A DNA stretch of 64,000 nucleotides from a virus (IMGVR_UViG_3300050120_000230:62001-126000), one strand, 5' to 3'. Counted from the stretch's first letter, positions 33,473-42,145 are shown. The notes: generated from the sequence alone by a model not told the origin. A program made the numbers and translations.

Positions 33473-36400
33473 ATGGCTAATATCAAGAACTTCGGTATCG
33501 TTGGTGTTGGCGCCGGGGTCCAGTTTGGTAAGGGTGGCGCGCAGCTTATCCAAACCACTGGAACCTTTGCTGCGAAGAATGCTGCGGGCAATGCTTTTGT
33601 CCGTTTCCAGATCGCAGATGGCGCCAGCGACGGTGATGCTGTTACGTTCAATCAGCTTACGAACGCCGTAAGCTCGATTGGCAACACCACCACTGCCATC
33701 CAAACCGAACTCGACGCTGTCGAAGCCGGTGCTGGTCTGGGCACCGATGGCTCCTACGTGGCGCCGGTCGGCTCGAACTACCTCGCAAATGCAACGACTC
33801 TGAAGGCAGCGGACGCGCTGCTCGACGCAGCCATTTTTGCGGAAGCCACCACGCGCGCTGCTGCTGACTCGGCTCTGTCGAACGCAATCGCCAACGCGGC
33901 TGCTTCTACGGGCGGCATTCAAGCTGAACTCGACCAAGTCGAAAACTCGGTTGGTCTGGGCACCGATGGCACGCTGACCCTCGCGGCCGGTAACTACCTC
34001 GGTTCCGCAACCGATCTGGTCAATGCAATCGAAACCCTCGACGGCGTCCTCGGCGACACCGCCGCCATCGCTGCTGAAGCGAACTCCACTGCGACACAAG
34101 CGTCCTCGGACGTTGCGAACGCACTGGGTGAAATCACGCAGAACACCACTGACATCGCGAACGTCTCCACTCGTGTTGACGTTCTGGAAGCAAACGAAAC
34201 CTCGGTCACTGGCCTACTGACCGGTCTCCGTACCGATGTTGATTCCAACTCGGCCATTCTCGCTGGTGAAATCACCCGCGCCGAAGCCGCTGAAGGCAAC
34301 CTCAGCAACTCGATCACCACCGAAGTTTCACGCGCCACGGCAGCCGAAGGCGTTCTCACCAACGCAGTCGTCACCGAAACCTCGCGTGCAACTGATGCTG
34401 AAGGTGTCCTGACCACCGCAGTCGTGACCGAAACGTCCCGCGCCACGGCAGCCGAAGGCGTTCTCACCAACGCAGTCGTCACCGAAACCTCGCGTGCAAC
34501 GTCCGCTGAACTGGCTCTGGGCAACTCCGTTGCCGCTGCCAACGCTGCAATCGCCGCCGAAGTCGTCCGTGCAACTGGCGCTGAAGCGGCTCTCGATGGT
34601 CGTCTGACCACCGTTGAAACCGACTACATCAACAAGGACGGCACCGTCGCAATGACCGGCGCCCTCGACATGGGCAACAACGTTATTCATAACGTTTCGA
34701 CCCCGGTTGATGACAACGACGCAGCGAACAAGGCTTTCGTCACCGGCCTCATCGCTGGTATCGGCAACGCCTTCAACTACAAGGGCACTGTCGCACCGGG
34801 CGTCGATGCTGGTAACGCAACTGTTCTGGCTTCCACGCCCGCAGTTGGTGATTACTACAAGGCCACGAGCGACGGTTACCTGATCGGCGCCGACGATGGT
34901 TCGGTTGCTTTCCACGTTTTCCACAACGATGGTGTTGTTCGCAACACTGACGGCGGCTGGGATACGATTGGTCACACCGACTCGACCGTTGCTGGAACGT
35001 CTGGCGAAATCACCGTCACGGGTACTGTTGACACCGGCTACGTGGTTGGTATCGATGCGACCTATACGGCCGCTCGCCATCAAGAAGTGACGGACGAAGC
35101 TAACGCTCGCGCCGCCGCTGACGCCACCCTCACTGCCGCCATCGCTGGCGCTAATGCGGCTGTCGCAACTGAAACCACCCGTGCCATGCAGGCCGAATCG
35201 GACCTGACCAACTCGGTCGTCTCCGAAACGTCCCGTGCAACTACTGCTGAAGGTGTTCTCACCAACGCAGTCGTGACCGAAACCTCGCGTGCAACCGCTG
35301 CTGAAGGTGTTCTCACGAACGCCGTCGTCACGGAAACCTCGCGTGCAACCGCTGCTGAAGCTCTGATCGCAAACTCCGTTTCGACGGAAACCGCTCGCGC
35401 TGAAGGCATTGAAGCCGGTCTCCGCACCGACGTTGACGCAGCTAACGCCGCGATCATCGCCGAAGTGACCCGCGCTGAAGGTATCGAAGCCGGTCTCCGC
35501 ACCGACGTTGACGCCGCAACCGCAGCAGTTGGAACGGAAACGGCTCGCGCCGAAGCCGCCGAAGCCGCACTGGCCAACTCTATTGCTTCCACCAACTCCA
35601 ACGTCTCGACCCTGTCGGGCCGCGTGGATGTTCTGGAAGCCGCTGAAGAGCACGCCGTTTCGGACGAAGCCAACGCTCGTATCGCCGCCGACAACCTCAT
35701 CAACGCCAACGTCGCTGCTGTCGCTTCGAATGTCGCTAACGCGCAATCGGAAATCGACTCCATCGAAACCGGTGCTGGTCTGGATGCAAACGGTCACTAC
35801 GTCGCCAACACTGGTGCTCACTACATTGCGACTGCAACGAGCCTCTTCGATGCAGACAACATGCTGGACAACGCTGTCGCCGCACTGGCAACGGAACTGG
35901 CCACCCTGTCGCAAGACACCATCAAGACTGAAGACGGCCTGAACTCGGTTCACGTCGCTGACGGCCTCATCACGACGAAGTTGGACGTTGCTGGAACCGC
36001 AACCGTGGTCTCGACCATGGTCGCAACCGCCAACACCAACACGGCTCTCGCACTGGACTTCAGCGCGGCAGACGAAGTCAAGCTGGCAGCTTCCGGTACT
36101 TCGGCCGACGTTGATCTTCGCCTCACCGCGCAAGGTTCTGGCCACGTCATCATCGGTGAAACCGGTGTTGGTGTGATCCAAGCTGACGACGGCTACGACA
36201 TGACCATCGCAGGCGGCACGGGTGCAAACCTGAACCTCCAAGGCACCTTGGTCAACGTCCAAGACGGCAGCGGCACCAACGTCGCGGTCTTCGCTGGCGT
36301 TGCTGGTGCAACTGCATGGGCCACCGTCGCGAACGGCAACACCGCTGTCACCTTCGGTGCGGCTGGTGCAGCTTCCAACCTCGATCTCGTCTTCGCACCC

Positions 36401-36835
36401 AAGGGTGGCGGCGTCGTCAATATGTCTTCGGCTCGCGTCATCAACGTCGCGAACGCCACGGCATCGACGGACGCAGTCAACAAGGGTCAACTCGATGCAG
36501 CCCTCTCGACCGCTTCGGTCGGCGTGGTCAAGACTGTCGTCGCCACTCTGCCCGCCACTTCGGGCTCGGTGACCCTCGGCACGATCACGGGCACCGTCCT
36601 GCGCGTCCGCGTTCTGGTCAGTAACACCTACGACGCTGGTTCCACCATCGTTGTCGGTAACTCGACTACCGCGAACGATCTGGCCGCTGACACGGACATC
36701 GATGAAGGCACCGCTGGCATCTATGTCATCGAAACCGCGAAGGACTACTCCGCAATCACCGTCACCGCGACCGTCACGAATACGACTGGTCTGAACGGCG
36801 CTGCGAAAGTCATCGTCGAATATCTGGCTTCGTAA
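33473..36835 (+). CDS. Long tail fibre protein D with coiled-coil repeats
   Basis: 1120 aa. N-terminus MANIKNFGIVGVGAGVQFGK is shared with the 47925-49754 protein and may be the virion-attachment part. Residues about 280-360 and 540-690 carry 11-12-residue repeats of the type TETSRATAAEGVLTNAVV, a right-handed-type coiled coil seen in trimeric adhesins. A globular insert (GALDMGNNVIHNVSTPVDD...AFNYKGTVAPG) resembles known fibre domains. The C-terminal domain is shared with protein C. Confidence 0.87.
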   Translation: MANIKNFGIVGVGAGVQFGKGGAQLIQTTGTFAAKNAAGNAFVRFQIADGASDGDAVTFNQLTNAVSSIGNTTTAIQTELDAVEAGAGLGTDGSYVAPVGSNYLANATTLKAADALLDAAIFAEATTRAAADSALSNAIANAAASTGGIQAELDQVENSVGLGTDGTLTLAAGNYLGSATDLVNAIETLDGVLGDTAAIAAEANSTATQASSDVANALGEITQNTTDIANVSTRVDVLEANETSVTGLLTGLRTDVDSNSAILAGEITRAEAAEGNLSNSITTEVSRATAAEGVLTNAVVTETSRATDAEGVLTTAVVTETSRATAAEGVLTNAVVTETSRATSAELALGNSVAAANAAIAAEVVRATGAEAALDGRLTTVETDYINKDGTVAMTGALDMGNNVIHNVSTPVDDNDAANKAFVTGLIAGIGNAFNYKGTVAPGVDAGNATVLASTPAVGDYYKATSDGYLIGADDGSVAFHVFHNDGVVRNTDGGWDTIGHTDSTVAGTSGEITVTGTVDTGYVVGIDATYTAARHQEVTDEANARAAADATLTAAIAGANAAVATETTRAMQAESDLTNSVVSETSRATTAEGVLTNAVVTETSRATAAEGVLTNAVVTETSRATAAEALIANSVSTETARAEGIEAGLRTDVDAANAAIIAEVTRAEGIEAGLRTDVDAATAAVGTETARAEAAEAALANSIASTNSNVSTLSGRVDVLEAAEEHAVSDEANARIAADNLINANVAAVASNVANAQSEIDSIETGAGLDANGHYVANTGAHYIATATSLFDADNMLDNAVAALATELATLSQDTIKTEDGLNSVHVADGLITTKLDVAGTATVVSTMVATANTNTALALDFSAADEVKLAASGTSADVDLRLTAQGSGHVIIGETGVGVIQADDGYDMTIAGGTGANLNLQGTLVNVQDGSGTNVAVFAGVAGATAWATVANGNTAVTFGAAGAASNLDLVFAPKGGGVVNMSSARVINVANATASTDAVNKGQLDAALSTASVGVVKTVVATLPATSGSVTLGTITGTVLRVRVLVSNTYDAGSTIVVGNSTTANDLAADTDIDEGTAGIYVIETAKDYSAITVTATVTNTTGLNGAAKVIVEYLAS

Positions 36836-36844
36836 GAAGTTGAG

Positions 36845-36864
36845 GGGGAGGCTCGGGCCTCCCC
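36845..36864 (+). terminator. Hairpin after fibre D
   Basis: GGGGAGGC / GGCCTCCCC stem followed by TTCT. Confidence 0.6.
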
Positions 36865-36884
36865 TTCTATTCAGAATTGAGAAA

Positions 36885-36910
36885 GGCGGGGATCACTCCC
36901 CGCCTTTTTT
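36885..36910 (+). terminator. Strong intrinsic terminator
   Basis: GGCGGGGA-tcac-TCCCCGCC followed by TTTTTT. Confidence 0.85.
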
Positions 36911-36927
36911 GATGCCTGAGCATCAGA

Positions 36928-37067
36928 TTGGAACCGCGTGCCGGATTTGCACCGGCTATTTCTCACTCTCGGCCAGCTTGCTGGCTTCCGCTATATGACT
37001 ACGATTACCTCGTCCGAAGTCTCAAATACTTTGGAGTCAACGACTTTCGCATCACGGAGTGACGCGG
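36928..37067 (-). ncRNA. tRNA-like structured RNA, unresolved
   Basis: Read on the - strand, the 3' end has a T-arm (GCCGG-TGCAAAT-CCGGC), then ACGCGGT, one base and CCA at 36928. A matching 5' acceptor strand TCCGCGT lies at 37067-37061 (six pairs and a T-T mismatch at the end). The 95 nt between contain hairpins (GCCAGC-AA-GCTGGC, AAGT..ACTT) but no normal D and anticodon arms, so it is not a canonical tRNA. A TTGACA box sits upstream at 37121-37116. The T-loop has GTGC instead of GTTC, as in the tmRNA at 50.1 kb. Confidence 0.45.
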
Positions 37068-37125
37068 ATTGAACACCCGAAGGCGAAACATCACCATGCC
37101 AATCAACGACGATCTTGTCAACGCA

Positions 37126-37131
37126 TAAATA
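37126..37131 (+). promoter_or_regulatory. Late promoter 4 nt from the start codon (37136)
   Basis: GCATAAATAATGGATG; predicts a leaderless message. Confidence 0.65.
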
Positions 37132-37135
37132 ATGG

Positions 37136-37600
37136 ATGAGCATTCGCCAATTCATGAATATCATCGTCGAATCCTATGAGGATGAAGACGATGAGTATCA
37201 GGCTCCCACGCCAGAAGAGTATACGCTCAAGGCCGGGACGACTGTTTATCATGGCACGAATGGACGGTTTGATGAACGACACGGTCTATCGAGCCCATCG
37301 TGGGTGACCGATTCCATCGAAACCGCCAAATATTTCGCTACGTGGAAGCCAGATGAAGGCAAAGCTCGTCTCACTACGTGGAAGATAAACGGTGATTTGC
37401 GTCTGGCCATCATGACTACGGAATATCTCGACTACTGCCACGAAGACCTTTGCTACGAAGACCCCGAAGACATCCTCGCCCATCTCCGTCGAGAAGGCTT
37501 TGATGGATGGATCATCCCAGACAATTACGGAACTCGGCAGGCTGACATTCTTCTGAATGACGCCAATATGCTGGACTATGTGAAGAGCACACGCCTATGA
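37136..37600 (+). CDS. ADP-ribosyltransferase-like protein with capsid-targeting-type N-terminus
   Basis: 154 aa. The N-terminus MSIRQFMNIIVES resembles the T4 capsid-targeting sequence (MKTYQEFIAEA-type) of injected internal proteins. The core TTVYHGTNGRFDE (HGT at 39-41), SPSWVTDSIETAKYF and later HLRREGFDGWIIPDN follow the HGT/strand/YF layout of ART-fold proteins that use NAD+. The catalytic Glu cannot be placed with certainty. It overlaps the RyR-domain gene by four bases, so the two are co-translated. Could modify host proteins early after injection. Confidence 0.65.
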   Translation: MSIRQFMNIIVESYEDEDDEYQAPTPEEYTLKAGTTVYHGTNGRFDERHGLSSPSWVTDSIETAKYFATWKPDEGKARLTTWKINGDLRLAIMTTEYLDYCHEDLCYEDPEDILAHLRREGFDGWIIPDNYGTRQADILLNDANMLDYVKSTRL

Positions 37601-38232
37601 ACCGCCCAGCCAATTTTTCCCACTACATCAAGATCAAAACAACGGAGCCTCTAGACAAGGCAACCATGAAGACGTGGTTCGATTGTGCGAAAGAGTTTCT
37701 TCCGGGTGGCGTTATCGCGTCGGTGCAAACTACGGACGACCAAGGGTCTCTGCGTAGCGCCACCATGGTTCATCGTGAAGTGGGTGGCGCCCACGAATAT
37801 ATCATCCCGCTGTCTCGCGATCTGCTCGACAAGGAAGTGCAACCGGTCATTGACGCATTGGCGTCAGAACTTCCCGATCTGGACTTCGATCTTGAGGTGT
37901 CGTCGGCACAAGCTGGTCTCTTGACCGAACCGGAAGTCATCGAAGTCGCGGACAACAAATACACTGACCTCTGCACTGCATGGGCGCGTAAACAGCACGA
38001 AACATGGCTGCATGATCGTACCGACGCGGGCTGGCGCTATGGCCCCAGCATGAGCGTGAAAAATAAAACTCACCCGCTCCTGCGGCCGTGGCATGATCTC
38101 CCAGATCAATTTCGAAAAATTGATACGTCTCAGCCGCAAGCATTGCTCGATCTTTTGAACGATCAGGGCTACGCGGTGATCGGCAAGGCCGAACTCGAAG
38201 GCATCATGCGTCTGCTCAAAGGCGGCGTCTGA
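37597..38232 (+). CDS. RyR-domain protein
   Basis: 211 aa. Residues about 124-195 match the RyR domain: LCTAWARKQHETWLHDR, GWRYGPSMS, THPLLRPWHDLPDQF, LLNDQGYAVI. The N-terminal 110 residues are a separate alpha/beta domain of unknown type. Bacterial and phage RyR domains are found in nucleotide-linked conflict systems and are thought to bind small ligands. The ATGA overlap with an ART-like gene suggests the two act on one NAD- or ADP-ribose-linked process. Confidence 0.82.
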   Translation: MNRPANFSHYIKIKTTEPLDKATMKTWFDCAKEFLPGGVIASVQTTDDQGSLRSATMVHREVGGAHEYIIPLSRDLLDKEVQPVIDALASELPDLDFDLEVSSAQAGLLTEPEVIEVADNKYTDLCTAWARKQHETWLHDRTDAGWRYGPSMSVKNKTHPLLRPWHDLPDQFRKIDTSQPQALLDLLNDQGYAVIGKAELEGIMRLLKGGV

Positions 38233-38291
38233 GATTCTTATTGCACAGCTACCCTTGTTCCACCAAAGTGGGATGGTTAATTGGGGGCATA

Positions 38292-38501
38292 ATGGAAGTC
38301 GCGCTGGTAATTTGGTTGGGAGGTGGGTTTCTCCTGTGGGTCACCTATCGGTTGACGCACGGGGATGCTTCGGCTGATGTTCACGCCCCGCCACAGAAAA
38401 CCTTGCTCGGCGCCATCATGTGGCCGTTCTATCTGGGCAATTTCTTGCTCCACAAAGCCGGTCAGTTAGTCGGCCTGCGACCTAAAACCGACGACGAATG
38501 A
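38292..38501 (+). CDS. Small membrane protein, unknown
   Basis: 69 aa from ATG 38292 (GGGGGCATA in front; an in-frame TTG at 38241 is less likely). One clear membrane segment at the N-terminus (MEVALVIWLGGGFLLWVTY) and a second hydrophobic stretch (LLGAIMWPFYLGNFLL). Confidence 0.65.
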   Translation: MEVALVIWLGGGFLLWVTYRLTHGDASADVHAPPQKTLLGAIMWPFYLGNFLLHKAGQLVGLRPKTDDE

Positions 38502-38508
38502 TGTTGAT

Positions 38509-38526
38509 CTGGTAAACCATACGAGA
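38509..38526 (+). promoter_or_regulatory. GGTAAACCATACGAGA motif before the ligase gene
   Basis: 13 nt before ATG 38539, same motif family as 8718 and 25049. Confidence 0.4.
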
Positions 38527-38538
38527 TACGTTTCTGGT

Positions 38539-39894
38539 ATGGATGCTGTCTCGATCATTAATAGCCTCGCCGCCACAACCAAGCGCACCGAAAAAGAACA
38601 AATCCTCATGGGTGCGTTCATGGGTGGGCACCGTGAGTTTTTCATCGCGTCCCAGATGGCCTACGACATTCTGGTGACGTTCGGCGTCAAGAAGGTCGCC
38701 GAGATCGATGATGACGACGATAGTCCCGGCGAGTTCACGTTCGCCGATTTCCTCAGTCTGGCGGGGAAGCTCCGTCGCCGGGAACTCACCGGCCACGCTG
38801 CCCGCGACGCCATCCATGATGCGGCCGAACGCTGCCACATTCCCACTTGGAACACGTTCTATCGTCGGGTCCTTCTGAAGGATTTCCGCTGCGGTGTGGA
38901 CACTTCGACCATCAATCGGGTCCTGAAGAAACTATCGGACACCGAACCGGAAGCCCGGCAATTGATGATCCCGGTTTTCGACTGCCAGTTGGCACACGAC
39001 GGCGCCAAACCAGAACATCAGAAAAAGGTTTCCGGCACCAAGATGCTGGATATCAAACTCGATGGTGTCCGGCTGTTGACGATCCTCGATAAGGAAGAGG
39101 GCACGGTCACCCAATACACTCGCAACGGAAAGGTGAATGCCAACTTCACCGAAATTCGTGAAGGACTGGAAAGTCTGCTCACGACGTTGCCGGGGTCTAT
39201 CGTGCTCGATGGCGAAGTGATGTCGCTGAATTTCCAAGATTTGATGCGACAAGTGAACCGCCGAGAAGGCGTGGACACCAGTCAATCTCGTTTGGCAGTC
39301 TTTGATATCATCCCACTCAAGGATTTCCGTGCGGGTATCTGCAACATCCCCCAGTCCATGAGGCAGCACATTCTCGCCGATCTTGAACAGAGCGGCGATC
39401 TGAAGCAGCACACCAACGGGCTTGTCTACGTCATCCCGAAGGTGACCGTTGATTTGAACACGCCGGAAGGTCAACTAAGTTTCAAGGAGTTCAACAAGCA
39501 AGCCATAGCCGCCGGTTACGAGGGCATCATGGTCAAGGACCCTACCGCTCCCTATGAACTGAAACGCTCGTTCGCATGGTTGAAGATCAAGCCGTTCATT
39601 GAAGTCAGCTTGACCATCGTGGGCTACGAAGAAGGTTCGGGCAAATACGCCGGAATGCTCGGGGCTTGGGTCATGAAGGGCGAAGACGATGGAGTCGAGA
39701 TCGAAACCAACGTTGGCGGTGGGCTCAGCGATGCAGAACGCGTGGAATATTGGGAGAAGCGCGACAAACTGATCGGAATGATCGGCGAAGTTCGAGCCGA
39801 CGCCAAAACGCTGGAAGACGGCGGGACGGTTTATTCGCTTCGTTTCCCTCGCTGGAAGGGCTTCCGAGGCACCGTCCCCGGCGAAAAACTCTGA
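38539..39894 (+). CDS. 30: ATP-dependent DNA ligase (T4 gp30-like)
   Basis: 451 aa (T4 gp30 is 487). Nucleotidyl-transfer motif I is KLDGVR with adenylated Lys at about residue 173. Motif III/IIIa (LDGEVMSLNFQDLM), motif IV (YEGIMVKDPTAPYEL) and motif V (FAWLKIKPF) follow in order. The N-terminal 160 residues match the helical DNA-binding part. It seals nicks in phage replication and recombination. Its stop overlaps the next start as TGATG. Confidence 0.95.
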   Translation: MDAVSIINSLAATTKRTEKEQILMGAFMGGHREFFIASQMAYDILVTFGVKKVAEIDDDDDSPGEFTFADFLSLAGKLRRRELTGHAARDAIHDAAERCHIPTWNTFYRRVLLKDFRCGVDTSTINRVLKKLSDTEPEARQLMIPVFDCQLAHDGAKPEHQKKVSGTKMLDIKLDGVRLLTILDKEEGTVTQYTRNGKVNANFTEIREGLESLLTTLPGSIVLDGEVMSLNFQDLMRQVNRREGVDTSQSRLAVFDIIPLKDFRAGICNIPQSMRQHILADLEQSGDLKQHTNGLVYVIPKVTVDLNTPEGQLSFKEFNKQAIAAGYEGIMVKDPTAPYELKRSFAWLKIKPFIEVSLTIVGYEEGSGKYAGMLGAWVMKGEDDGVEIETNVGGGLSDAERVEYWEKRDKLIGMIGEVRADAKTLEDGGTVYSLRFPRWKGFRGTVPGEKL

Positions 39895-40286
39895 TGCTGG
39901 ATAGCTACACCGTTCCTATGGAGCGACATGGTCGAGCAAAGTTCAACGCTCGACATTCGCCCGACCGGTGTGAGTTCTACAACAGCGACGAACTCCGGCG
40001 GGCAGGCCATATCCAGTGGTCTCCCGCAAATCTTCGCGACAAAGAAATGCTCGGTGTGTTTCACACGATCCGAACGATAGACGAAATGTATGCTCTCGTC
40101 TCTCAACCGATCACGAGAGAAGTTCTGGAAGAGTCCATGGAGGCCGCGACAACGCTACTCCGCATGAACATGCACTTCGACGCATGGACCAGTATGGAAG
40201 TGTCTGACGGCGTTCAAAATAGGCTGGGATTTTTCTTTCGGCGCCGTGAAGACGCACTCATGTTTAAGATGGTGTGGCCGTCCTAA
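39894..40286 (+). CDS. FK-x-RW family protein, unknown
   Basis: 130 aa from ATG 39894 (TGATG with ligase). The C-terminus FFFRRREDALMFKMVWPS is a clear family ending. The frame is open further upstream, but that part lies inside the ligase gene. Confidence 0.78.
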   Translation: MLDSYTVPMERHGRAKFNARHSPDRCEFYNSDELRRAGHIQWSPANLRDKEMLGVFHTIRTIDEMYALVSQPITREVLEESMEAATTLLRMNMHFDAWTSMEVSDGVQNRLGFFFRRREDALMFKMVWPS

Positions 40287-40289
40287 ATA
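40284..40289 (+). promoter_or_regulatory. Late promoter 4 nt from the start codon (40294)
   Basis: CCTAAATACAGGATG; leaderless geometry. Confidence 0.65.
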
Positions 40290-40293
40290 CAGG

Positions 40294-40932
40294 ATGCGCG
40301 TTGACGATATTTTCCCGCCCGAAGTCATCGACGAAGATATTCGGAAATGGATGGGTGGCGCTCTGGCGGCCGGTGCTCTCGCCGCCGCCCCTGTGGGCAT
40401 GAAAAACGTCCACGATACCAACGCTCAAGCGTCCATCGCCCAAGACATCGCAGTGCTGGCACAGACCATGTGGGGCGAGGCCCGGAACCATGGCACGGTG
40501 GGCATGTTGGCCATCGGCAACGTCGTCAAAAACCGCGCCGAGTCAGATCGCGGCCTGACATTTGGTCACGGAATTAGGGGTGTCGCGCTGAAGCACAAGC
40601 AATTTTCTTGCTGGAACCCGAGCGATCCGAACCGCGACAAAATCGAAGAAATGAAAAAACTGGATCAAGATATCAAGAGCCATGTCTCTCCTGATCCGAA
40701 AGTTCCGTTCGATCAGTGGTTCAAGGCGTTTCAGACAACACCAGAATTCGGTGAGTTTAAGGCGTGGCGTGAAGCTTATTTCTTGGCTCAGAAAATCATG
40801 TTGGACCAAGTTCCAGACCCCACAAAAGGGGCTTTCTTCTATCATACGACCTCCGTTCACCCTCGTTGGTCTATCGGTGCTGAACCGATCAGTCAGGTCG
40901 CAAATCACGTTTTTTATCAACGAGTGCACTAA
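40294..40932 (+). CDS. SleB-type cell wall hydrolase (endolysin or virion lysin)
   Basis: 212 aa. The Hydrolase_2/SleB core is visible: LAQTMWGEARNHGTVGMLAIGNVVKNR, then HKQFSCWN and FYHTTSVHPRW. The catalytic Glu is probably in MWGEAR. The N-terminus (MRVDDIFPPEVIDED, then an Ala-rich hydrophobic stretch GALAAGALAAAP) could be a weak signal-arrest or a capsid-targeting-like segment. A late promoter abuts the ATG. Likely role: lysis or peptidoglycan opening at entry. Confidence 0.85.
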   Translation: MRVDDIFPPEVIDEDIRKWMGGALAAGALAAAPVGMKNVHDTNAQASIAQDIAVLAQTMWGEARNHGTVGMLAIGNVVKNRAESDRGLTFGHGIRGVALKHKQFSCWNPSDPNRDKIEEMKKLDQDIKSHVSPDPKVPFDQWFKAFQTTPEFGEFKAWREAYFLAQKIMLDQVPDPTKGAFFYHTTSVHPRWSIGAEPISQVANHVFYQRVH

Positions 40933-40960
40933 TCGTCGCGCGACAATTGAATCATTTTGG

Positions 40961-40989
40961 TTGACGAAACCGTTTCGGTATATATTTTA
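40961..40989 (+). promoter_or_regulatory. Sigma70-type promoter for the NYN gene
   Basis: TTGACG at 40961, spacer 15-17, AT-rich -10 region TATATTTTA. Confidence 0.6.
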
Positions 40990-41036
40990 CGCTCCATAGT
41001 TCGCGGGTAACACCGCATACATTGGAGCAGAGCCAT

Positions 41037-41597
41037 ATGTCGCCTTTCGGAATCCGCCCTGACGAACGCGTCGCCGTTTTCATCGACGGCCCCAATCTCT
41101 ATGCGGCAGCCAAACAAGCTCAGGTCGAAATCGACTACAAGAAGATGCGTGAGCACTTCGAAACGTCGTCGCAGTTCATTCGCGCCTACTACTACACCGC
41201 CATGGCCGACGACGAGGAAGAGTTCAACCCCGTCCGTCCCCTGCTCGATTTCCTCGGCTACAACGGCTTCTCGCTGGTGACCAAGCCGATGAAGCAGTTC
41301 ACCGACGAGACCGGCCGCAAGCGCAACAAGGGCAACATGGACATCGAGATCGCGGTGGACATGCTGGGTCTCGCCGACCGCCTCGACCACATCATCCTGT
41401 TCTCCGGCAACGGCGACTTCCGCCGCGTGACCGAAGCCGTGCAGGACAAGGGCGTTCGTGTCACGGCCGTTTCCACGAAGGATGGCGGCTCCACGATGAT
41501 CGCCGATGAGCTTCGCCGTCAGGTGGACAGCTTCGTCGATGTCAAGGATTTGGCCGGTATTCTCGGCCGCGCGCCGCGAGCCGTCACCCGCGACTGA
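41037..41597 (+). CDS. NYN/PIN-like ribonuclease (LabA/DUF88 type)
   Basis: 186 aa from ATG 41037 (GGAG nine bases upstream). NYN-domain motifs: VAVFIDGPNLYAA (acidic D17, N20), KGNMDIEIAVDML near 98-110, and ILFSGNGDF near 120-128, giving the four acidic catalytic positions. It is probably a metal-dependent RNase acting on host or phage RNA. It has its own promoter and terminator and notably GC-rich codon choice, so it may be a fairly recent gain from a bacterial host. Confidence 0.9.
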   Translation: MSPFGIRPDERVAVFIDGPNLYAAAKQAQVEIDYKKMREHFETSSQFIRAYYYTAMADDEEEFNPVRPLLDFLGYNGFSLVTKPMKQFTDETGRKRNKGNMDIEIAVDMLGLADRLDHIILFSGNGDFRRVTEAVQDKGVRVTAVSTKDGGSTMIADELRRQVDSFVDVKDLAGILGRAPRAVTRD

Positions 41598-41639
41598 ACA
41601 ACCCGATTTGCACCCTGTGCCGGTGCATTTTGGAAGACT

Positions 41640-41669
41640 GGGGCGTCCTACGGGGCGCCCCTCTTTTTT
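41640..41669 (+). terminator. Intrinsic terminator after the NYN gene
   Basis: GGGGCG...CGCCCC stem followed by TCTTTTTT, directly before the next early promoter. Confidence 0.85.
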
Positions 41670-41671
41670 GG

Positions 41672-41699
41672 TTGACCAAATAGTTTTCCGTGAGAAACT
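41672..41699 (+). promoter_or_regulatory. Early promoter, TTGAC-N13-GTGAGAAACT
   Basis: TTGAC at 41672, GTGAGAAACT at 41690; 18-nt offset. Confidence 0.75.
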
Positions 41700-41729
41700 T
41701 CAATCAAGAGCGAAACGCGGAGGCACATC

Positions 41730-42089
41730 ATGCAAGTCCACATCAAGAAGATGAACCGGGTGATCGAAACCACCGACGACCGTGGTGGCCTCGGCAAGAC
41801 CATCGGCTTCTACGAAATGAAGTCGGAAGCTGAAGCGGTGGCAAAAGGTCGTGGCTGGTACGGCGGCGATGCTCGCCTGATCTCGACCCGCATCCTGCAA
41901 GTGGTGGAAATCGTGGACGGCTCACCGGTCGCCAAGAATTACGTGCTGGACAACACCTTCTCCGACCCGGTGGCTCTGGAAGTCGATCTGGTGCAGGACG
42001 CCCGAGACAAGCTCGAAGCCGTCCAAGCGAAGGCCAAGAGCACGTTCACGGCTGAAGAACTCGCCATGCTGAAGCTCAATTTGCCCTAA
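41730..42089 (+). CDS. Early protein of unknown function
   Basis: 119 aa (MQVHIKKMNRVIETTDDRGG), mixed alpha/beta, no known motif. Leader CGGAGGCACATCATG is almost identical to that of the early gene at 6615. Ends at a bidirectional terminator. Confidence 0.75.
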   Translation: MQVHIKKMNRVIETTDDRGGLGKTIGFYEMKSEAEAVAKGRGWYGGDARLISTRILQVVEIVDGSPVAKNYVLDNTFSDPVALEVDLVQDARDKLEAVQAKAKSTFTAEELAMLKLNLP

Positions 42090-42105
42090 CACATATAGGA
42101 AACAG

Positions 42106-42145
42106 CAGTTTTCTATGCACGTTCCAGCGACGTGTATAGAAACTG
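42106..42145. terminator. Bidirectional hairpin between convergent genes
   Basis: CAGTTTTCTATGCACGT...ACGTGTATAGAAACTG, a long stem serving both strands. Confidence 0.7.

Noticed and set aside
34328-36490. Long - strand frame antisense to fibre D, rich in Arg/Cys/Gly
   Set aside because: Produced by the repetitive fibre coding sequence; composition is not protein-like.
39666-40286. 206-codon version of the gene after ligase
   Set aside because: The first 76 codons are Arg-rich shadow sequence inside the ligase gene; TGATG at 39892 marks the real start.
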